DNA from: an uncultured Chthonomonas sp.
GTDB taxonomy: Bacteria; Armatimonadota; Chthonomonadetes; Chthonomonadales; Chthonomonadaceae
Reading direction: 5' to 3'
DNA length: 64,000 nucleotides
Assembly: GCA_903859705.1 (NCBI GenBank)
Contig: CAIONQ010000154.1
Coordinates: 49,868-113,867, forward strand
Shown: positions 1-9,610 of the stretch, piece after piece
Layout of the letters: every line of letters begins with the position of its first letter
How positions within the stretch are numbered: position 1 is the stretch's first letter
Translations under genes and position numbers: made by a program
The notes under the pieces: generated by a model
Seen by the model: only the letters and a program-made list of their open reading frames with translations
What the model was told of the DNA's origin: nothing
Database searches by the model: none

Positions 1-2
1 TG

Positions 3-1847
3 GGAGTGGCGGGCAGGGCTCCGGCACAGGTGATTGCGGGTAAGTACACCCAACAGGCGTTTCAGCAAAACTACACGGTGCAATCCTTCCGAATACCCAT
101 GCGGGATGGCGTGCGCCTCTTCACAACTATCTACTGCCCAAAAAACAGGAACCAGAAGTGGCCGATTTTGATGTATCGCACACCCTATGGCATAGATCCC
201 GATCCATATGTGCCAGGGGTGTATGCCGAGCAGCGCGAGATGCTGCACAGCATGCTGCGCGAAGGGTACATTGTTGTGGAGCAGGATGTGCGCGGCAGGT
301 TTTACTCTGAGGGAACCTGGGTGAATGTGCGGCCTCAAACCGCCCATGGCAAGGGCCAGGCGGATGATGCCACCGATACCTACGATAGCATAGAGTGGCT
401 GTTAAAAAGCATCCCCAATAATAATGGAAACGTTGGGATATGGGGAATCTCTTATCCCGGGTTTTACGCCATGGCAGCTGGCATTAATTCCCACCCGGCA
501 CTCAAGGCCATATCGCCACAGGCCCCTGTTTCCGACTGGTTTATGGGCGATGACAACCACCATAACGGCGTGCTGATGATGATGGACACGGTGCGCTGGT
601 TTAACTCTATGGGGCGGGAGAGAGCCAACCCCGCCATCCTGGACGACAACTATCTGCCGGAGCCCGATCTGAAGTTTGGGCCGGATATCTACAAGTTCTA
701 CCAGCAGCTGGGCCCGCTGGCGAATGTGGATTCCCAATACTTTAAGGGCGCGATAAAGCACTGGACCGACATTGTGAACCATCCAGATTACGATGCCTGG
801 TGGCAGGCGCGCGCCCTGCCTAAGCACATTAAAGGCGTTGGCTGCGCCGTGCTGATGACGGGCGGATGGTACGACGCGGAGGACAGATATGGCCCCCGGG
901 CAGATCATGAGGCCATTGCGCATGATGGCAAGAGTCCGTTTAATGGGATAGTCATGGGTCCGTGGAGCCATGGCGGGTGGAGTGGCGGCGATGGGGATAG
1001 CTTCGGTGATGAGAAGCTGGGCATAAAAACGGCGGCCTACTATCGCGAGAAGCTGTTTAAACCCTTCTTCGATCACTACTTAAAGGGCCAGGGAGAGTGG
1101 AAGCAGAAAGAGGCCACCCTGTTTGCCACTGGCAGCAACGCCTTCTGGCAGTTTGATAGCTGGCCGCCCAAACAGGGGGTTACGCAGCGGAGGTTGTGGC
1201 TGGCGCCGGCAAAAGTTCTTACCGAAACCAGGCCAGCAGTTGCCGTTTCTGGCGAGTATGTTTCGGATCCGGCCCACCCCGTGCCCTATACTGGCATTGT
1301 GGCTGGTGGCCGCAACGGGCTGTATATGAATGAGGATCAGCGGTTTTCTGCAGGCAGGGCGGATGTGCTGAGCTTTGAAACAGAGCCCCTGAAAGCGCCC
1401 GTTTACACAGCGGGGTATGTAAACTGCAACCTTAAGGTAGAAACCGATGCCACCGATGCCGACTTTGTGGTGAAGGTGATAGATGTGCAGCCAGATGGCT
1501 TTCAGCGGCTGGTTTTGGCAGATATTATGCGTGCCCGCTGGCGCAATGGCTTTGATAAGGCGGTGCCACTGCCACCCGGCAAGGCCGTTGATGTGAGCTT
1601 TAGGCTGGGAGATATGTGCCACACCTTTTTACCCGGCCACCGGATAATGGTTCAGGTTCAGAGCAGTTGGTTTCCGCTTGCCGATGCCAACCCGCAGAGC
1701 TTTGTGGCAAACATCTATGCGGCAAAACCCTCGGACTTCCGGAGCGCGCATATTAAGATACATTCGGATTCTAGGGTAGAAATTCCGGTGCTGAAAGCTG
1801 CCCCGGTGCCAGTGATTGTTGGGGATGATTACAGGGGCTGGAAGTAG
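3..1847 (+). CDS. CocE/NonD-family serine hydrolase (peptidase S15-like), 5'-partial
   Basis: Alpha/beta-hydrolase of the CocE/NonD or X-Pro dipeptidyl-peptidase (S15) group, which hydrolyses esters or acyl-peptide bonds; the substrate cannot be told. Counting from the first GTG at 6, an N-terminal strand with RIPMRDGVRLFT opens the fold. The nucleophile elbow GISYPG puts the Ser near residue 148, GGWYDAED near 286 supplies the Asp, and GPWSHGG near 317 supplies the His, so the triad looks complete. Residues about 350-600 form the C-terminal jelly-roll (PepX_C-like) domain. The frame is open to the left edge and no signal peptide or ribosome site is visible, so the true start, probably with an export signal, lies outside the window. 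Family assignment is firm, substrate unknown. Confidence 0.88.
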   Translation, partial: GVAGRAPAQVIAGKYTQQAFQQNYTVQSFRIPMRDGVRLFTTIYCPKNRNQKWPILMYRTPYGIDPDPYVPGVYAEQREMLHSMLREGYIVVEQDVRGRFYSEGTWVNVRPQTAHGKGQADDATDTYDSIEWLLKSIPNNNGNVGIWGISYPGFYAMAAGINSHPALKAISPQAPVSDWFMGDDNHHNGVLMMMDTVRWFNSMGRERANPAILDDNYLPEPDLKFGPDIYKFYQQLGPLANVDSQYFKGAIKHWTDIVNHPDYDAWWQARALPKHIKGVGCAVLMTGGWYDAEDRYGPRADHEAIAHDGKSPFNGIVMGPWSHGGWSGGDGDSFGDEKLGIKTAAYYREKLFKPFFDHYLKGQGEWKQKEATLFATGSNAFWQFDSWPPKQGVTQRRLWLAPAKVLTETRPAVAVSGEYVSDPAHPVPYTGIVAGGRNGLYMNEDQRFSAGRADVLSFETEPLKAPVYTAGYVNCNLKVETDATDADFVVKVIDVQPDGFQRLVLADIMRARWRNGFDKAVPLPPGKAVDVSFRLGDMCHTFLPGHRIMVQVQSSWFPLADANPQSFVANIYAAKPSDFRSAHIKIHSDSRVEIPVLKAAPVPVIVGDDYRGWK

Positions 1848-2267
1848 GCGCGTGGCAGGGGTGGCAACCTCGTGAGTATCACTGCGCACCCATTTCGCTC
1901 TGGCTTTTGCCGGATCTGCGCGCGAAACGTTTAAGCCGATTTAGCTGATCATCTCGAAGGCGGATGCTAACCACATGCGTCGTGGTGGCCCCCTCTGATA
2001 TAGTTACACTGTAAGTTTACAACTACATTGTATACATCTATAGTTGATGCCGCAACGGATAGATTGCACCGCGCCATAGGGCCAGTTTACGTGCTGGCAT
2101 ACGGGAAAACAGGGCCATGTATCCTGCAGAGCCCTGAATAGGGTATTTTTTGCAGGCAAATAGAGACGTGAAGCAGAACTAAGACCGCGTATAGCACGGC
2201 ATAACTGCTGTGCGGCCGCATTTTTATAAAGTTTCGAGCGAGACTGAAAATAAGGAATCTGGATACT
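1848..2267. other. Intergenic region upstream of the rhamnosidase gene
   Basis: 420 bases between the CocE-like and GH78 genes. Reading frames here lack any recognisable family and the stretch is AT-richer than its neighbours around 1995-2045. It presumably carries the rhamnosidase promoter, but I see no convincing -35/-10 pair and no riboswitch-like structure. Confidence 0.4.
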
Positions 2268-5258
2268 ATGGCTTTCTTTAGAAGCAGCGGTGTGGTTGGC
2301 CTTGGGGCCGCCTGCGCCGCGTTTACTGCGCTTACGCTGCCGCTTGCCGCAGCGCCGGTGCGATACCTCCGAACCGAGTACCTGGTGAACCCGCTGGGGA
2401 TACATGAAACCGCCCCACGGTTCAGCTGGGTTATTAACTCCAATCGGCGTGGCGAAAAACAAACCGGCTACCAGGTGCTGGTTGCCTCCTCCCCGGAGCT
2501 GCTGCTTAAGGGCAAGGGCGATCTGTGGGATAGCGGCAAAGTGATCTCGGCAGAGAGCACCCATGTGGTTTATGGTGGCAAGGCGCTGCACTCTCGGGAG
2601 CATTGCTGGTGGACCGTGCGTGTATGGGATGCCGATGGCAAGCCCGGCCCGTGGGCGCCCACAGCAACCTGGAGCATGGGGCTTACCGAGCGAACCGACT
2701 GGAGCGCGCAGTGGATAGATGCCGCGCCTATATTCAAAACACTGGAGCCCACCCCGAAGGTAACCATTACAAAGGCCGTGTTTGAGGCCGTGGATGGCGC
2801 CGGCTCTCACGATGTAACCGCGATTCTGACGGCGGCCGCAAAATCTGGCGATTTTTCGATAACCGCGAACAATGAAACCATGGGCGGCGATCCTGCATTC
2901 CAGCATCGCAAGCACCTTAAAGTGGAGTATGTGCTTAACGGCAAGCCGCAGACCGCTGTAGTGGAAGAGAATCAGACATTCTCATTGGCGGCAGGGGCAC
3001 GCTCCAACCCGTATATACGCAAGGGATTCAGCACCACAAAGCCCATTAAAAGCGCCACCCTTTATGCCACCGCGCTTGGCGTTTACGAGTTCCATATCAA
3101 TGGAAAACGCGTTGGAGACAGGTACCTGGCACCGGAGTGGACAGACTACCGCAAGCGTATACGGTACCAGGCTTACGATGTTACCGGGCTGCTGAGCCAG
3201 GGCCAGAATGTTATTGGCGCGCAGGTTGGCCATGGCTGGTATAGCGGCCACCTGGGCAATGGCGGATATCAGTATTACGGCAAATCTCCGGCTCTGCTGG
3301 CTCAGCTGGAAGTAACCTACGCCGATGGAACCACCGAGCGCGTGGTTACCGATACCAGCTGGAAAGAGCATGCTGGCCCCATCCAGAGCTCAGACTTTAT
3401 GCTGGGAGAAACCTACGATGCACGCGCCGAAGTGCCGGGCTGGGATATGCCGGGCCTGAGCGAGGCCGATTGGACGGCGGTTAAGCCGCACCTTCACCCG
3501 GAAAACGAAAAGGTAACTCTTAGCGAGATCCCGATTGAGCCGCAGATAAGCGAGCCGGTGCTTCAGCTTGGTGCCATTAAGCCGCGCTCCGTTAAGGAGA
3601 CTGGCAAGGGCCATTGGACCTTTGACCTGGGCCAGAATATGGTGGGCGTTGTGCGCCTTAAAGTGGCCGCCCCAACCGGCACCATGGTTACCATTCGGCA
3701 CGCAGAGATGCTGAATAAAGATGGCACCATCTACACCACCAACCTGCGTGGCGCACCCTCCATAGATCACTACACCACCCGCACGGCGGGCGCCGAGGTG
3801 TGGCAGCCGAAGTTCACCTTCCATGGCTTCCGATATGTGGAGCTTACCGGCCTGAAATCGAAGCCATCGCTGGATGCTGTTACGGGAATTGTGCTGGGAT
3901 CCGATACACCACAAGCGGGAAGCTTCGCCTGCTCCGATCCGAGAATCAATCAGCTGCAATCCAACATTAAGTGGGGCCAGCGCGGCAACTACCTGAGCGT
4001 ACCCACCGACTGCCCGCAGCGCGATGAGCGCATGGGCTGGATGGGCGATGCCGAAGTGTTTGTGCGCACCGCAACCTGCAATGCGGATGTATCTGCCTTC
4101 TTCACCAAATGGCTGGTGGATGTAGACGATGCGCAGACGCCGGAAGGAGCTTACAGCGATATTTCGCCAAGCTATGGCGGTGGCGGTACCCCCGCATGGG
4201 CCGATGCCGGCGTTATCTGCCCCTGGACCATTTACCAGGCAACGGGCGACAAGCGCATTCTGGAGAAGCACCTGCCCAACATGGCCCGCTGGGTAGAGTG
4301 GTGCCGTGAGCACAGCACCGGCCTGATTAGAGACAAAGACCGCAATGGCGACTATGGCGACTGGCTGGCAATTGGCTCTAACACCCCGAAAGATCTGATT
4401 GGAACGGCCTTCTTCGGCTACTCCACTCATCTGCTGGCGCTCTCTTACAAAGCGGTTGGCGATGCGGCAAACGCTGCGAAGTACAATGCCCTGTTTGAGG
4501 ATATTAAAGCGGCCTTTAACGCCCGCTATGTAAAAGCAGATGGCCGCATCACGGGCAACACCCAGTGCTGCTATGCCATGGCGCTGAAGTTTGAGCTTCT
4601 GCCAGAATCTCTGCGCCGCGTTGCCGCACAGTATCTTCAGGATGATATCAAGGCTAAGGGAAATCACCTCTCCACAGGGTTTGTGGGTGTTAGCTACCTG
4701 CTGCCGGTTCTTACCCGCGCCGGAATGGTGGATACCGCCTACGATCTGCTGCTGCAGGATACCTTCCCCAGCTGGCTGTTCTCTGTAAAGCATGGCGCAA
4801 CCACCATCTGGGAGCGCTGGGATGGCTGGACCCCGGACAAGGGATTCCAGGATCCGGGTATGAACTCGTTCAACCACTACTCCCTTGGCAGCTGCGGCGA
4901 ATGGCTGTTTGATTCGGCGGCCGGTATTGGCTGGGATCCCAGCGCACCGGGCTATCGCCACATCATTGTAAAGCCGCAGACAAAGAGCCCGCTAAACTGG
5001 GTGAACGCCTGGCACGATAGCATGTATGGCCGCATTGAAACCAGCTGGAAGCGTGAAGGCAGCGCCGTTACGCTTAAGGTACGGGTTCCGGCAAACTCCA
5101 GCGCCACCATATTCGTGCCTGCTGGCGATGCCAGCAAGGTTACCGAAGGCGGCGTTGCTGCAGCGCATGCAAATGGTGTGAAGTACCTGCGCACCGAGAG
5201 CGGCGCTGCCGTTTACGAGGTGGGTGCCGGTACCTACACGTTTGAATCGGCAGATTAA
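2268..5258 (+). CDS. Alpha-L-rhamnosidase (GH78), secreted
   Basis: Releases terminal alpha-L-rhamnose from polysaccharides or plant glycosides by an inverting mechanism. A signal peptide (about residues 1-29, ending LPLAAAP) targets it to the periplasm or outside. It follows the usual GH78 order: N-terminal fibronectin-like domain (LRTEYLVNPLGIHETAPRFSW), beta-sandwich domains, an (alpha/alpha)6 barrel and a C-terminal beta-domain. The hallmark DCPQRDERMGWMGDAEVF lies at about 581-598, containing the proposed general acid Glu. WERWDGW at about 847-853 holds the second catalytic Glu. An insert at about 165-240 (ITKAVFEAV...DVTAIL) resembles the DUF3395-like module seen in some GH78 proteins. 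996 residues is normal for this architecture. A hairpin follows at 5309-5350 and the next gene is a Gfo/Idh/MocA protein, so the two may serve the same substrate. Confidence 0.95.
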   Translation: MAFFRSSGVVGLGAACAAFTALTLPLAAAPVRYLRTEYLVNPLGIHETAPRFSWVINSNRRGEKQTGYQVLVASSPELLLKGKGDLWDSGKVISAESTHVVYGGKALHSREHCWWTVRVWDADGKPGPWAPTATWSMGLTERTDWSAQWIDAAPIFKTLEPTPKVTITKAVFEAVDGAGSHDVTAILTAAAKSGDFSITANNETMGGDPAFQHRKHLKVEYVLNGKPQTAVVEENQTFSLAAGARSNPYIRKGFSTTKPIKSATLYATALGVYEFHINGKRVGDRYLAPEWTDYRKRIRYQAYDVTGLLSQGQNVIGAQVGHGWYSGHLGNGGYQYYGKSPALLAQLEVTYADGTTERVVTDTSWKEHAGPIQSSDFMLGETYDARAEVPGWDMPGLSEADWTAVKPHLHPENEKVTLSEIPIEPQISEPVLQLGAIKPRSVKETGKGHWTFDLGQNMVGVVRLKVAAPTGTMVTIRHAEMLNKDGTIYTTNLRGAPSIDHYTTRTAGAEVWQPKFTFHGFRYVELTGLKSKPSLDAVTGIVLGSDTPQAGSFACSDPRINQLQSNIKWGQRGNYLSVPTDCPQRDERMGWMGDAEVFVRTATCNADVSAFFTKWLVDVDDAQTPEGAYSDISPSYGGGGTPAWADAGVICPWTIYQATGDKRILEKHLPNMARWVEWCREHSTGLIRDKDRNGDYGDWLAIGSNTPKDLIGTAFFGYSTHLLALSYKAVGDAANAAKYNALFEDIKAAFNARYVKADGRITGNTQCCYAMALKFELLPESLRRVAAQYLQDDIKAKGNHLSTGFVGVSYLLPVLTRAGMVDTAYDLLLQDTFPSWLFSVKHGATTIWERWDGWTPDKGFQDPGMNSFNHYSLGSCGEWLFDSAAGIGWDPSAPGYRHIIVKPQTKSPLNWVNAWHDSMYGRIETSWKREGSAVTLKVRVPANSSATIFVPAGDASKVTEGGVAAAHANGVKYLRTESGAAVYEVGAGTYTFESAD

Positions 5259-5308
5259 TAACCCGTTGCTGCGCCGATAAGCGCTGCAACAACCGTGTGC
5301 TACACGTG

Positions 5309-5350
5309 GGCTACAGCCAGGTTCGGAATCCTCCGCATCTGGCTGTAGCC
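5309..5350 (+). terminator. Hairpin downstream of the rhamnosidase gene
   Basis: Perfect 12-bp arms, GGCTACAGCCAG (5309-5320) and CTGGCTGTAGCC (5339-5350), with an 18-base loop, 50 bases after the GH78 stop. There is no T-run after it, so it is either a weak terminator or an mRNA 3'-end stabiliser. It ends only 28 bases before the next GTG start. Confidence 0.5.
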
Positions 5351-5378
5351 GCCTCTGTGTTCAGGAAAGGCTAAACCC

Positions 5379-6746
5379 GTGGCATCTCATCCAGTTACGC
5401 GTCGTAGGTTTGTTGGCATGTCTGTAGCGGCCCCCGCTGTGCTTCAGGCTGCTGCCTCCTCTGCTGCTGCAAACCCATTGCGAGTGGCCTGCATAGGCAT
5501 GGGCGGCCGCATGGATAGCCTTGTGCAGGAGGTAACGCGCGGGCTGAGCCAGCATGTAACCGCGATTTGTGATGTGGATAGCCGGCAGCTGGATAGGGTT
5601 CAGCGCGCAATGGGTGAGCCCCTGAAAGAGGCGCACCGGTACTCCGATTACAGGGATCTGCTTAAGAAAGAGAAAGACCTGGATGCGGTGATTGTTGCCA
5701 CGCCAGATATATGGCATGTGCCCATTGTTGTGGCGGCCATGCGGGCTGGCAAGCACGTTTACTGCGAAAAGCCGCTGGCGCATGCGCTAACCGAGGTTCG
5801 GCATTTAAGAGAGGTGGCGCGCAAATCCAGGGTGGTTACGCAAACCGGCAACCAGGGCAGCGCCAAAGACACCCTGCGAAGATGTGTGGAGCTGATACAG
5901 GCGGGATTTATTGGCCAGGTGAAAGAGATACACATCTGGCATCCAAAACACAGCTGGCCCTCTGGCGTTACGCGTAAGCCGGGCAGCGACCCCATTCCCG
6001 AAGGATTGAATTGGGATTTTTGGCTGGGCACATCGCCAGAGCGTCCCTATGTTGAGGGGCAGTACCATCCGGTAAACTGGCGGGCCTGGTACGATTTTGG
6101 CGGAGGCTCCCTCAGCGATTTCTGCTGCCATGCGTTTAACCTGCCTGTACGGGCCTTAAAGCTGGAGTATCCGCACCACATAGATGTAGAGGGCAAGGAT
6201 ATGGGGCTGGAGTCTTTCCCCTCCGCCTGTGCCGTAACCTACCACTTTGCGGCCCGCCCCGGCCTGGAGCCGGTGGTGGTGCGATTCTATACCGGCGGCA
6301 TGCTTCCGCCACCCGCAGCCGTGAAAGATCTGGCTGCAACCTACGATGGCACCCCTTCGCTGGGCTGCGTTCTGCTGGGTGAAAAGGGCACCGTATCTGC
6401 TGGCCTCTGGAACGATGACGGCATGATAAAGCTGAACGGGGACAGCGGTTTCCAATCGGTGTTCGATCATGCCGAGGCAAAGAAGGTTCCACAGACCCTG
6501 CCGCGCGCAAAGGGGCATATGGAGGAGTGGGTAGAGGCGATTAATGGCGGCCCGAAGGTGTACTCCGATTTTGATTTTGGAGGGCACTTAACGGAAATTG
6601 GGCTTGCTGGCATTGTTGCGCTTCGCCTTGGGCACGCCATAGATTGGGATGGTAAGAAGATGGCTGTTAAGGGCCCGGGCAGTAAAGAGGCCGCAAAGCT
6701 CATTAAGCCAGATTACCGGCAGCCCTATGCAGCCCTGCTGAAATAG
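5379..6746 (+). CDS. Gfo/Idh/MocA-family oxidoreductase with Tat-like leader
   Basis: NAD(P)-dependent sugar dehydrogenase/oxidoreductase family. The N-terminus SHPVTRRRFVGMSVAAP is a twin-arginine-like leader followed by an Ala-rich stretch, suggesting export in folded form with bound cofactor. The Rossmann fold begins at VACIGMGGRM (about 34-43). The family hallmark YCEKPLAHAL is at about 128-137 and supplies the conserved Lys of EKP. The C-terminal alpha/beta dimerisation domain follows (GGGSLSDFCCHAF around 242). The start is GTG at 5379 in a weak ribosome-site context (AGGAAAGG just upstream). 455 residues fits the secreted Planctomycetes/Armatimonadota-type subgroup. Its position after a GH78 rhamnosidase suggests action on released sugars or glycosides; substrate not inferable. 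Confidence 0.9.
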   Translation: MASHPVTRRRFVGMSVAAPAVLQAAASSAAANPLRVACIGMGGRMDSLVQEVTRGLSQHVTAICDVDSRQLDRVQRAMGEPLKEAHRYSDYRDLLKKEKDLDAVIVATPDIWHVPIVVAAMRAGKHVYCEKPLAHALTEVRHLREVARKSRVVTQTGNQGSAKDTLRRCVELIQAGFIGQVKEIHIWHPKHSWPSGVTRKPGSDPIPEGLNWDFWLGTSPERPYVEGQYHPVNWRAWYDFGGGSLSDFCCHAFNLPVRALKLEYPHHIDVEGKDMGLESFPSACAVTYHFAARPGLEPVVVRFYTGGMLPPPAAVKDLAATYDGTPSLGCVLLGEKGTVSAGLWNDDGMIKLNGDSGFQSVFDHAEAKKVPQTLPRAKGHMEEWVEAINGGPKVYSDFDFGGHLTEIGLAGIVALRLGHAIDWDGKKMAVKGPGSKEAAKLIKPDYRQPYAALLK

Positions 6747-6766
6747 GGCTGTGCAGAACGGTTGAG

Positions 6767-6792
6767 AGAGGCGGGGTTGTGCACCCGCCTCT
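6767..6792 (+). terminator. Hairpin after Gfo/Idh/MocA gene
   Basis: Nine-bp arms AGAGGCGGG (6767-6775) and CCCGCCTCT (6784-6792), loop of 8, about 20 bases after the stop. No strong T-run. The remaining 150 bases up to the MgtA-type gene do not match an M-box magnesium riboswitch that I can recognise. Confidence 0.55.
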
Positions 6793-6946
6793 GATGGGGC
6801 ACGAAGTTGCATTGGAAAACGTATTTTGATTGGGCGCACATCTTTTGTGAGGCGAGTAGGATGATAGTTTTAAAGCGATAGCTGGATCTGCAGACGGCTG
6901 TTTAGCTGCTTGATACGTATTCTGCATTTGCACAGGCAGGACACAC

Positions 6947-9568
6947 GTGAAACATATGCCAGACCAGGCCGGGAAAAAGCCCAATCAGGATTCTGCACGC
7001 TCTGTGGAGCTGCTTACTATTAGCAAGCTCTCCGCAGAGGAAGCGCTTAAGCGGGTGGATTCCCGCCTGGAGGGCCTTACTGCAGCCGAGGCACATGAGC
7101 GCAGTAAGCGCTATGGCCCCAACCAGATAGCTGCTGAAAAGCGGATCTCTCCGCTGAACAGGCTGCTCGAAAATATCCGAAATCCGTTGGTGATTTTGCT
7201 TACAGGGCTGGCGATTGTCTCCTGGGTTACAGGTGACCTTCGTGCAGCCATTGTTATTTTGATCATGGTGTTGCTTGGGATTGTGCTGAGGTTTTTACAG
7301 GAGGCCCGGGCAGATGATGCCGCCGCACACCTGAAGGCGATGGTCGGCACCCACGCCACGGTGATAAGAGATGGCGCCGAAGTTGAGATTCCGCTGGCGA
7401 AGGTGGTGCCCGGGGATATTGTGCGCCTGAGCGCGGGAGACATGGCGCCTGCCGATATTCGAGTGCTGAACTGCAAGGATCTGTTTCTTAATCAATCTGC
7501 CCTTACCGGGGAATCGGTGCCAATAGAGAAGGTGGCGGATGCGGTATCCCCGGAAAAGGATACTGGCCCACTGGATCTGCCTAATCTGTGCTTTCAGGGC
7601 AGCAATGTGGAGAGCGGCACGGGCCTTGCCATGGTGGTTCACACCGGCGAAAACACTTACTTTGGTTCGCTGGCATCCAGCATATCCACCGCGCGGCAAC
7701 AAACCGGGTTTGATAAGGGAATCAACAAGTTCACCTGGCTGATGATTCGGTTTATGGCCTTAATGGTGCCTGCCGTATTTTTCTTGAATGGGTTTAGCAA
7801 GCACAACTGGATGGAGGCATTTCTGTTTTCGGTAGCCGTTGCCGTTGGCCTTACGCCCGAAATGCTGCCGATGATTGTAACGGTGAACCTGAGCAACGGC
7901 GCGCTGGAGATGTCGCGCCAGAAGGTGATTGTAAAGCGGCTGAATTCGATTCAGAATTTTGGGGCTATGGATGTGCTGTGCACGGATAAAACGGGCACGC
8001 TTACCGAAGGCCGCATTGTACTGGAGAAGTACCTGGACCCGCGCGGCAACCCCAGCGAAAAGGCGCTGCACTATGCCTTTTTGAACTCGTTTCACCACAC
8101 TGGCCTTAAGAATATGCTGGATCAGGCGGTGCTGGACCACGGCGAGGTGGGCGCTGCACTAAATGTGGAGCAGAAGTACAAGAAGATAGATGAGATTCCG
8201 TTCGATTTCATTCGTCGCCGGATGTCCGTTATTGTTGAGGATGGCACCGGCCTGAACATACTGATATGCAAGGGTGCAGTAGATGAGATTCTATCGGTGT
8301 GTACCCGGGTTGAGCATACCGAAGGGCTGGTGGATAAGCAGGACGCGCACGATGTGGATAGGCGCAAGATGGCGGATACCCTGAGCGGGCAGGGATTCCG
8401 AGTGATTGCGATTGCCTACAAAGAGATGCCCAATGCGCCGGATGTGCCGGTGTATACCGTGAAAGACGAATCGGACCTGATTCTGATTGGATTTCTGGCA
8501 TTTCTGGATCCGCCTAAAGAGACGGCAGGCGAGGCGCTTAAGCGGCTTAAAGAGCTGCATGTGGATGTTAAGATCCTCACCGGAGACAGCGGCATTATTA
8601 CCGCCTATGTGTGTGAGAAGGTGGGGATACCGGCAGACACCATGCTGCTGGGGGCGGATCTGGATAAGCTAAACGATCAGGAACTGATTGCTGCCGCCGC
8701 AAAAACGCAGGTGTTTGCCAGGCTGGCCCCTGCCCATAAAGAGCGAATTATAAGGGCATTGCAGGCCGGCGGGCATGTTACTGGTTTTATGGGCGATGGC
8801 ATAAACGATGCCCCGGCGCTGAAGGCAGCGGATGTGGGAATCTCGGTAAACACTGCCGTGGATATCGCCAAAGAGAGCTCCGATATTATTCTGCTGGAGA
8901 ACAGCCTGCTGGTTCTTGAGCAGGGCGTGCTTGCCGGCCGGCGTGTTTTTGGCAACATCATTAAGTACATCAAGATGGCCGCAAGCTCCAACTTCGGCAA
9001 CATGTTCAGCGTGGTGGGTGCCAGCGCGTTTCTGCCGTTTTTGCCCATGCTGCCCATACAGGTGCTAACCAATAACCTGCTTTACGACTTTTCTCAGACG
9101 GCAATACCTACCGATACTGTGGACGAAGACTGGCTAAAGAAGCCGCGCCAGTGGACCATTAATGAGCTGCAAAGGTTTATTCTGGTGGTTGGGCCCATCA
9201 GCTCCATTTTCGACTACCTTACGTTCTTTATTATGCTCAAGGTGTTTCACTGCGCCCATAATCCGGCCCTATTCCATACGGGCTGGTTTATAGAATCTCT
9301 GTTCACGCAGACTCTTATCATCCATGTGATTCGCACCAACAAGGTGCCGTTTATTGGCAGCCGCGCAAGCTGGCAGTTGTGCCTTACTTCTGTGGTTATT
9401 TTGCTGGTGGGGGCATGGCTGCCGGTATCTCCGCTGGCCCAAACGCTGGGCTTTACGCCACTGCCTACTCTGTTCTGGGGATTGCTTGCGCTGATGATGC
9501 TGGGCTATATGCTGCTAACTCAGCTGGTAAAGGTATGGTTTTACCGTACAGAGCCGGCCAGAGCATAA
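6947..9568 (+). CDS. mgtA: Magnesium-translocating P-type ATPase (MgtA/MgtB type)
   Basis: Inner-membrane P-type ATPase (P3B) importing Mg2+ at the cost of ATP. Order: cation-ATPase N-terminal domain (about 25-95), TM1-2, actuator domain with LTGES near 187, TM3-4, then the P3B signature VGLTPEMLPMIV near 300. The phosphorylation motif CTDKTGTLTEG follows (phospho-Asp near 346), then the nucleotide-binding domain, the hinge GDGINDAPAL near 616 and six C-terminal TM segments. At 873 residues it is close to MgtA of enterobacteria (about 900). TPEMLP rather than a CPC or PEGL motif in TM4 separates it from heavy-metal and Ca2+ pumps. Monocistronic; the GTG-free ATG start at 6947 is preceded by AGGCAGGA. 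No MgtC or PhoPQ genes are near. Specificity is inferred from the family. Confidence 0.93.
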   Translation: MKHMPDQAGKKPNQDSARSVELLTISKLSAEEALKRVDSRLEGLTAAEAHERSKRYGPNQIAAEKRISPLNRLLENIRNPLVILLTGLAIVSWVTGDLRAAIVILIMVLLGIVLRFLQEARADDAAAHLKAMVGTHATVIRDGAEVEIPLAKVVPGDIVRLSAGDMAPADIRVLNCKDLFLNQSALTGESVPIEKVADAVSPEKDTGPLDLPNLCFQGSNVESGTGLAMVVHTGENTYFGSLASSISTARQQTGFDKGINKFTWLMIRFMALMVPAVFFLNGFSKHNWMEAFLFSVAVAVGLTPEMLPMIVTVNLSNGALEMSRQKVIVKRLNSIQNFGAMDVLCTDKTGTLTEGRIVLEKYLDPRGNPSEKALHYAFLNSFHHTGLKNMLDQAVLDHGEVGAALNVEQKYKKIDEIPFDFIRRRMSVIVEDGTGLNILICKGAVDEILSVCTRVEHTEGLVDKQDAHDVDRRKMADTLSGQGFRVIAIAYKEMPNAPDVPVYTVKDESDLILIGFLAFLDPPKETAGEALKRLKELHVDVKILTGDSGIITAYVCEKVGIPADTMLLGADLDKLNDQELIAAAAKTQVFARLAPAHKERIIRALQAGGHVTGFMGDGINDAPALKAADVGISVNTAVDIAKESSDIILLENSLLVLEQGVLAGRRVFGNIIKYIKMAASSNFGNMFSVVGASAFLPFLPMLPIQVLTNNLLYDFSQTAIPTDTVDEDWLKKPRQWTINELQRFILVVGPISSIFDYLTFFIMLKVFHCAHNPALFHTGWFIESLFTQTLIIHVIRTNKVPFIGSRASWQLCLTSVVILLVGAWLPVSPLAQTLGFTPLPTLFWGLLALMMLGYMLLTQLVKVWFYRTEPARA

Positions 9569-9599
9569 GGGGTGAGAATCCATACTGGATTCTCACCCC
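9569..9599. terminator. Bidirectional terminator between mgtA and the GxGYxYP gene
   Basis: Perfect 13-bp stem: GGGGTGAGAATCC (9569-9581), loop ATACT, GGATTCTCACCCC (9587-9599). It starts directly after the mgtA stop and ends 11 bases from the convergent gene's stop, so it can serve both. Confidence 0.75.
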
Positions 9600-9610
9600 C
9601 ATGGGGTAAT

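Noticed and set aside
402..1076. Long open frame antisense to the CocE-like gene
   Set aside because: Purely opposite to a well-supported hydrolase; no family resemblance. Same for the antisense frames over the rhamnosidase (3390-4961), GxGYxYP (10562-11299) and GH50-like (30102-31604) genes.
6793..6946. Magnesium (M-box) riboswitch before the MgtA-type gene
   Set aside because: No recognisable M-box consensus or layout; only a terminator hairpin for the preceding gene is visible.
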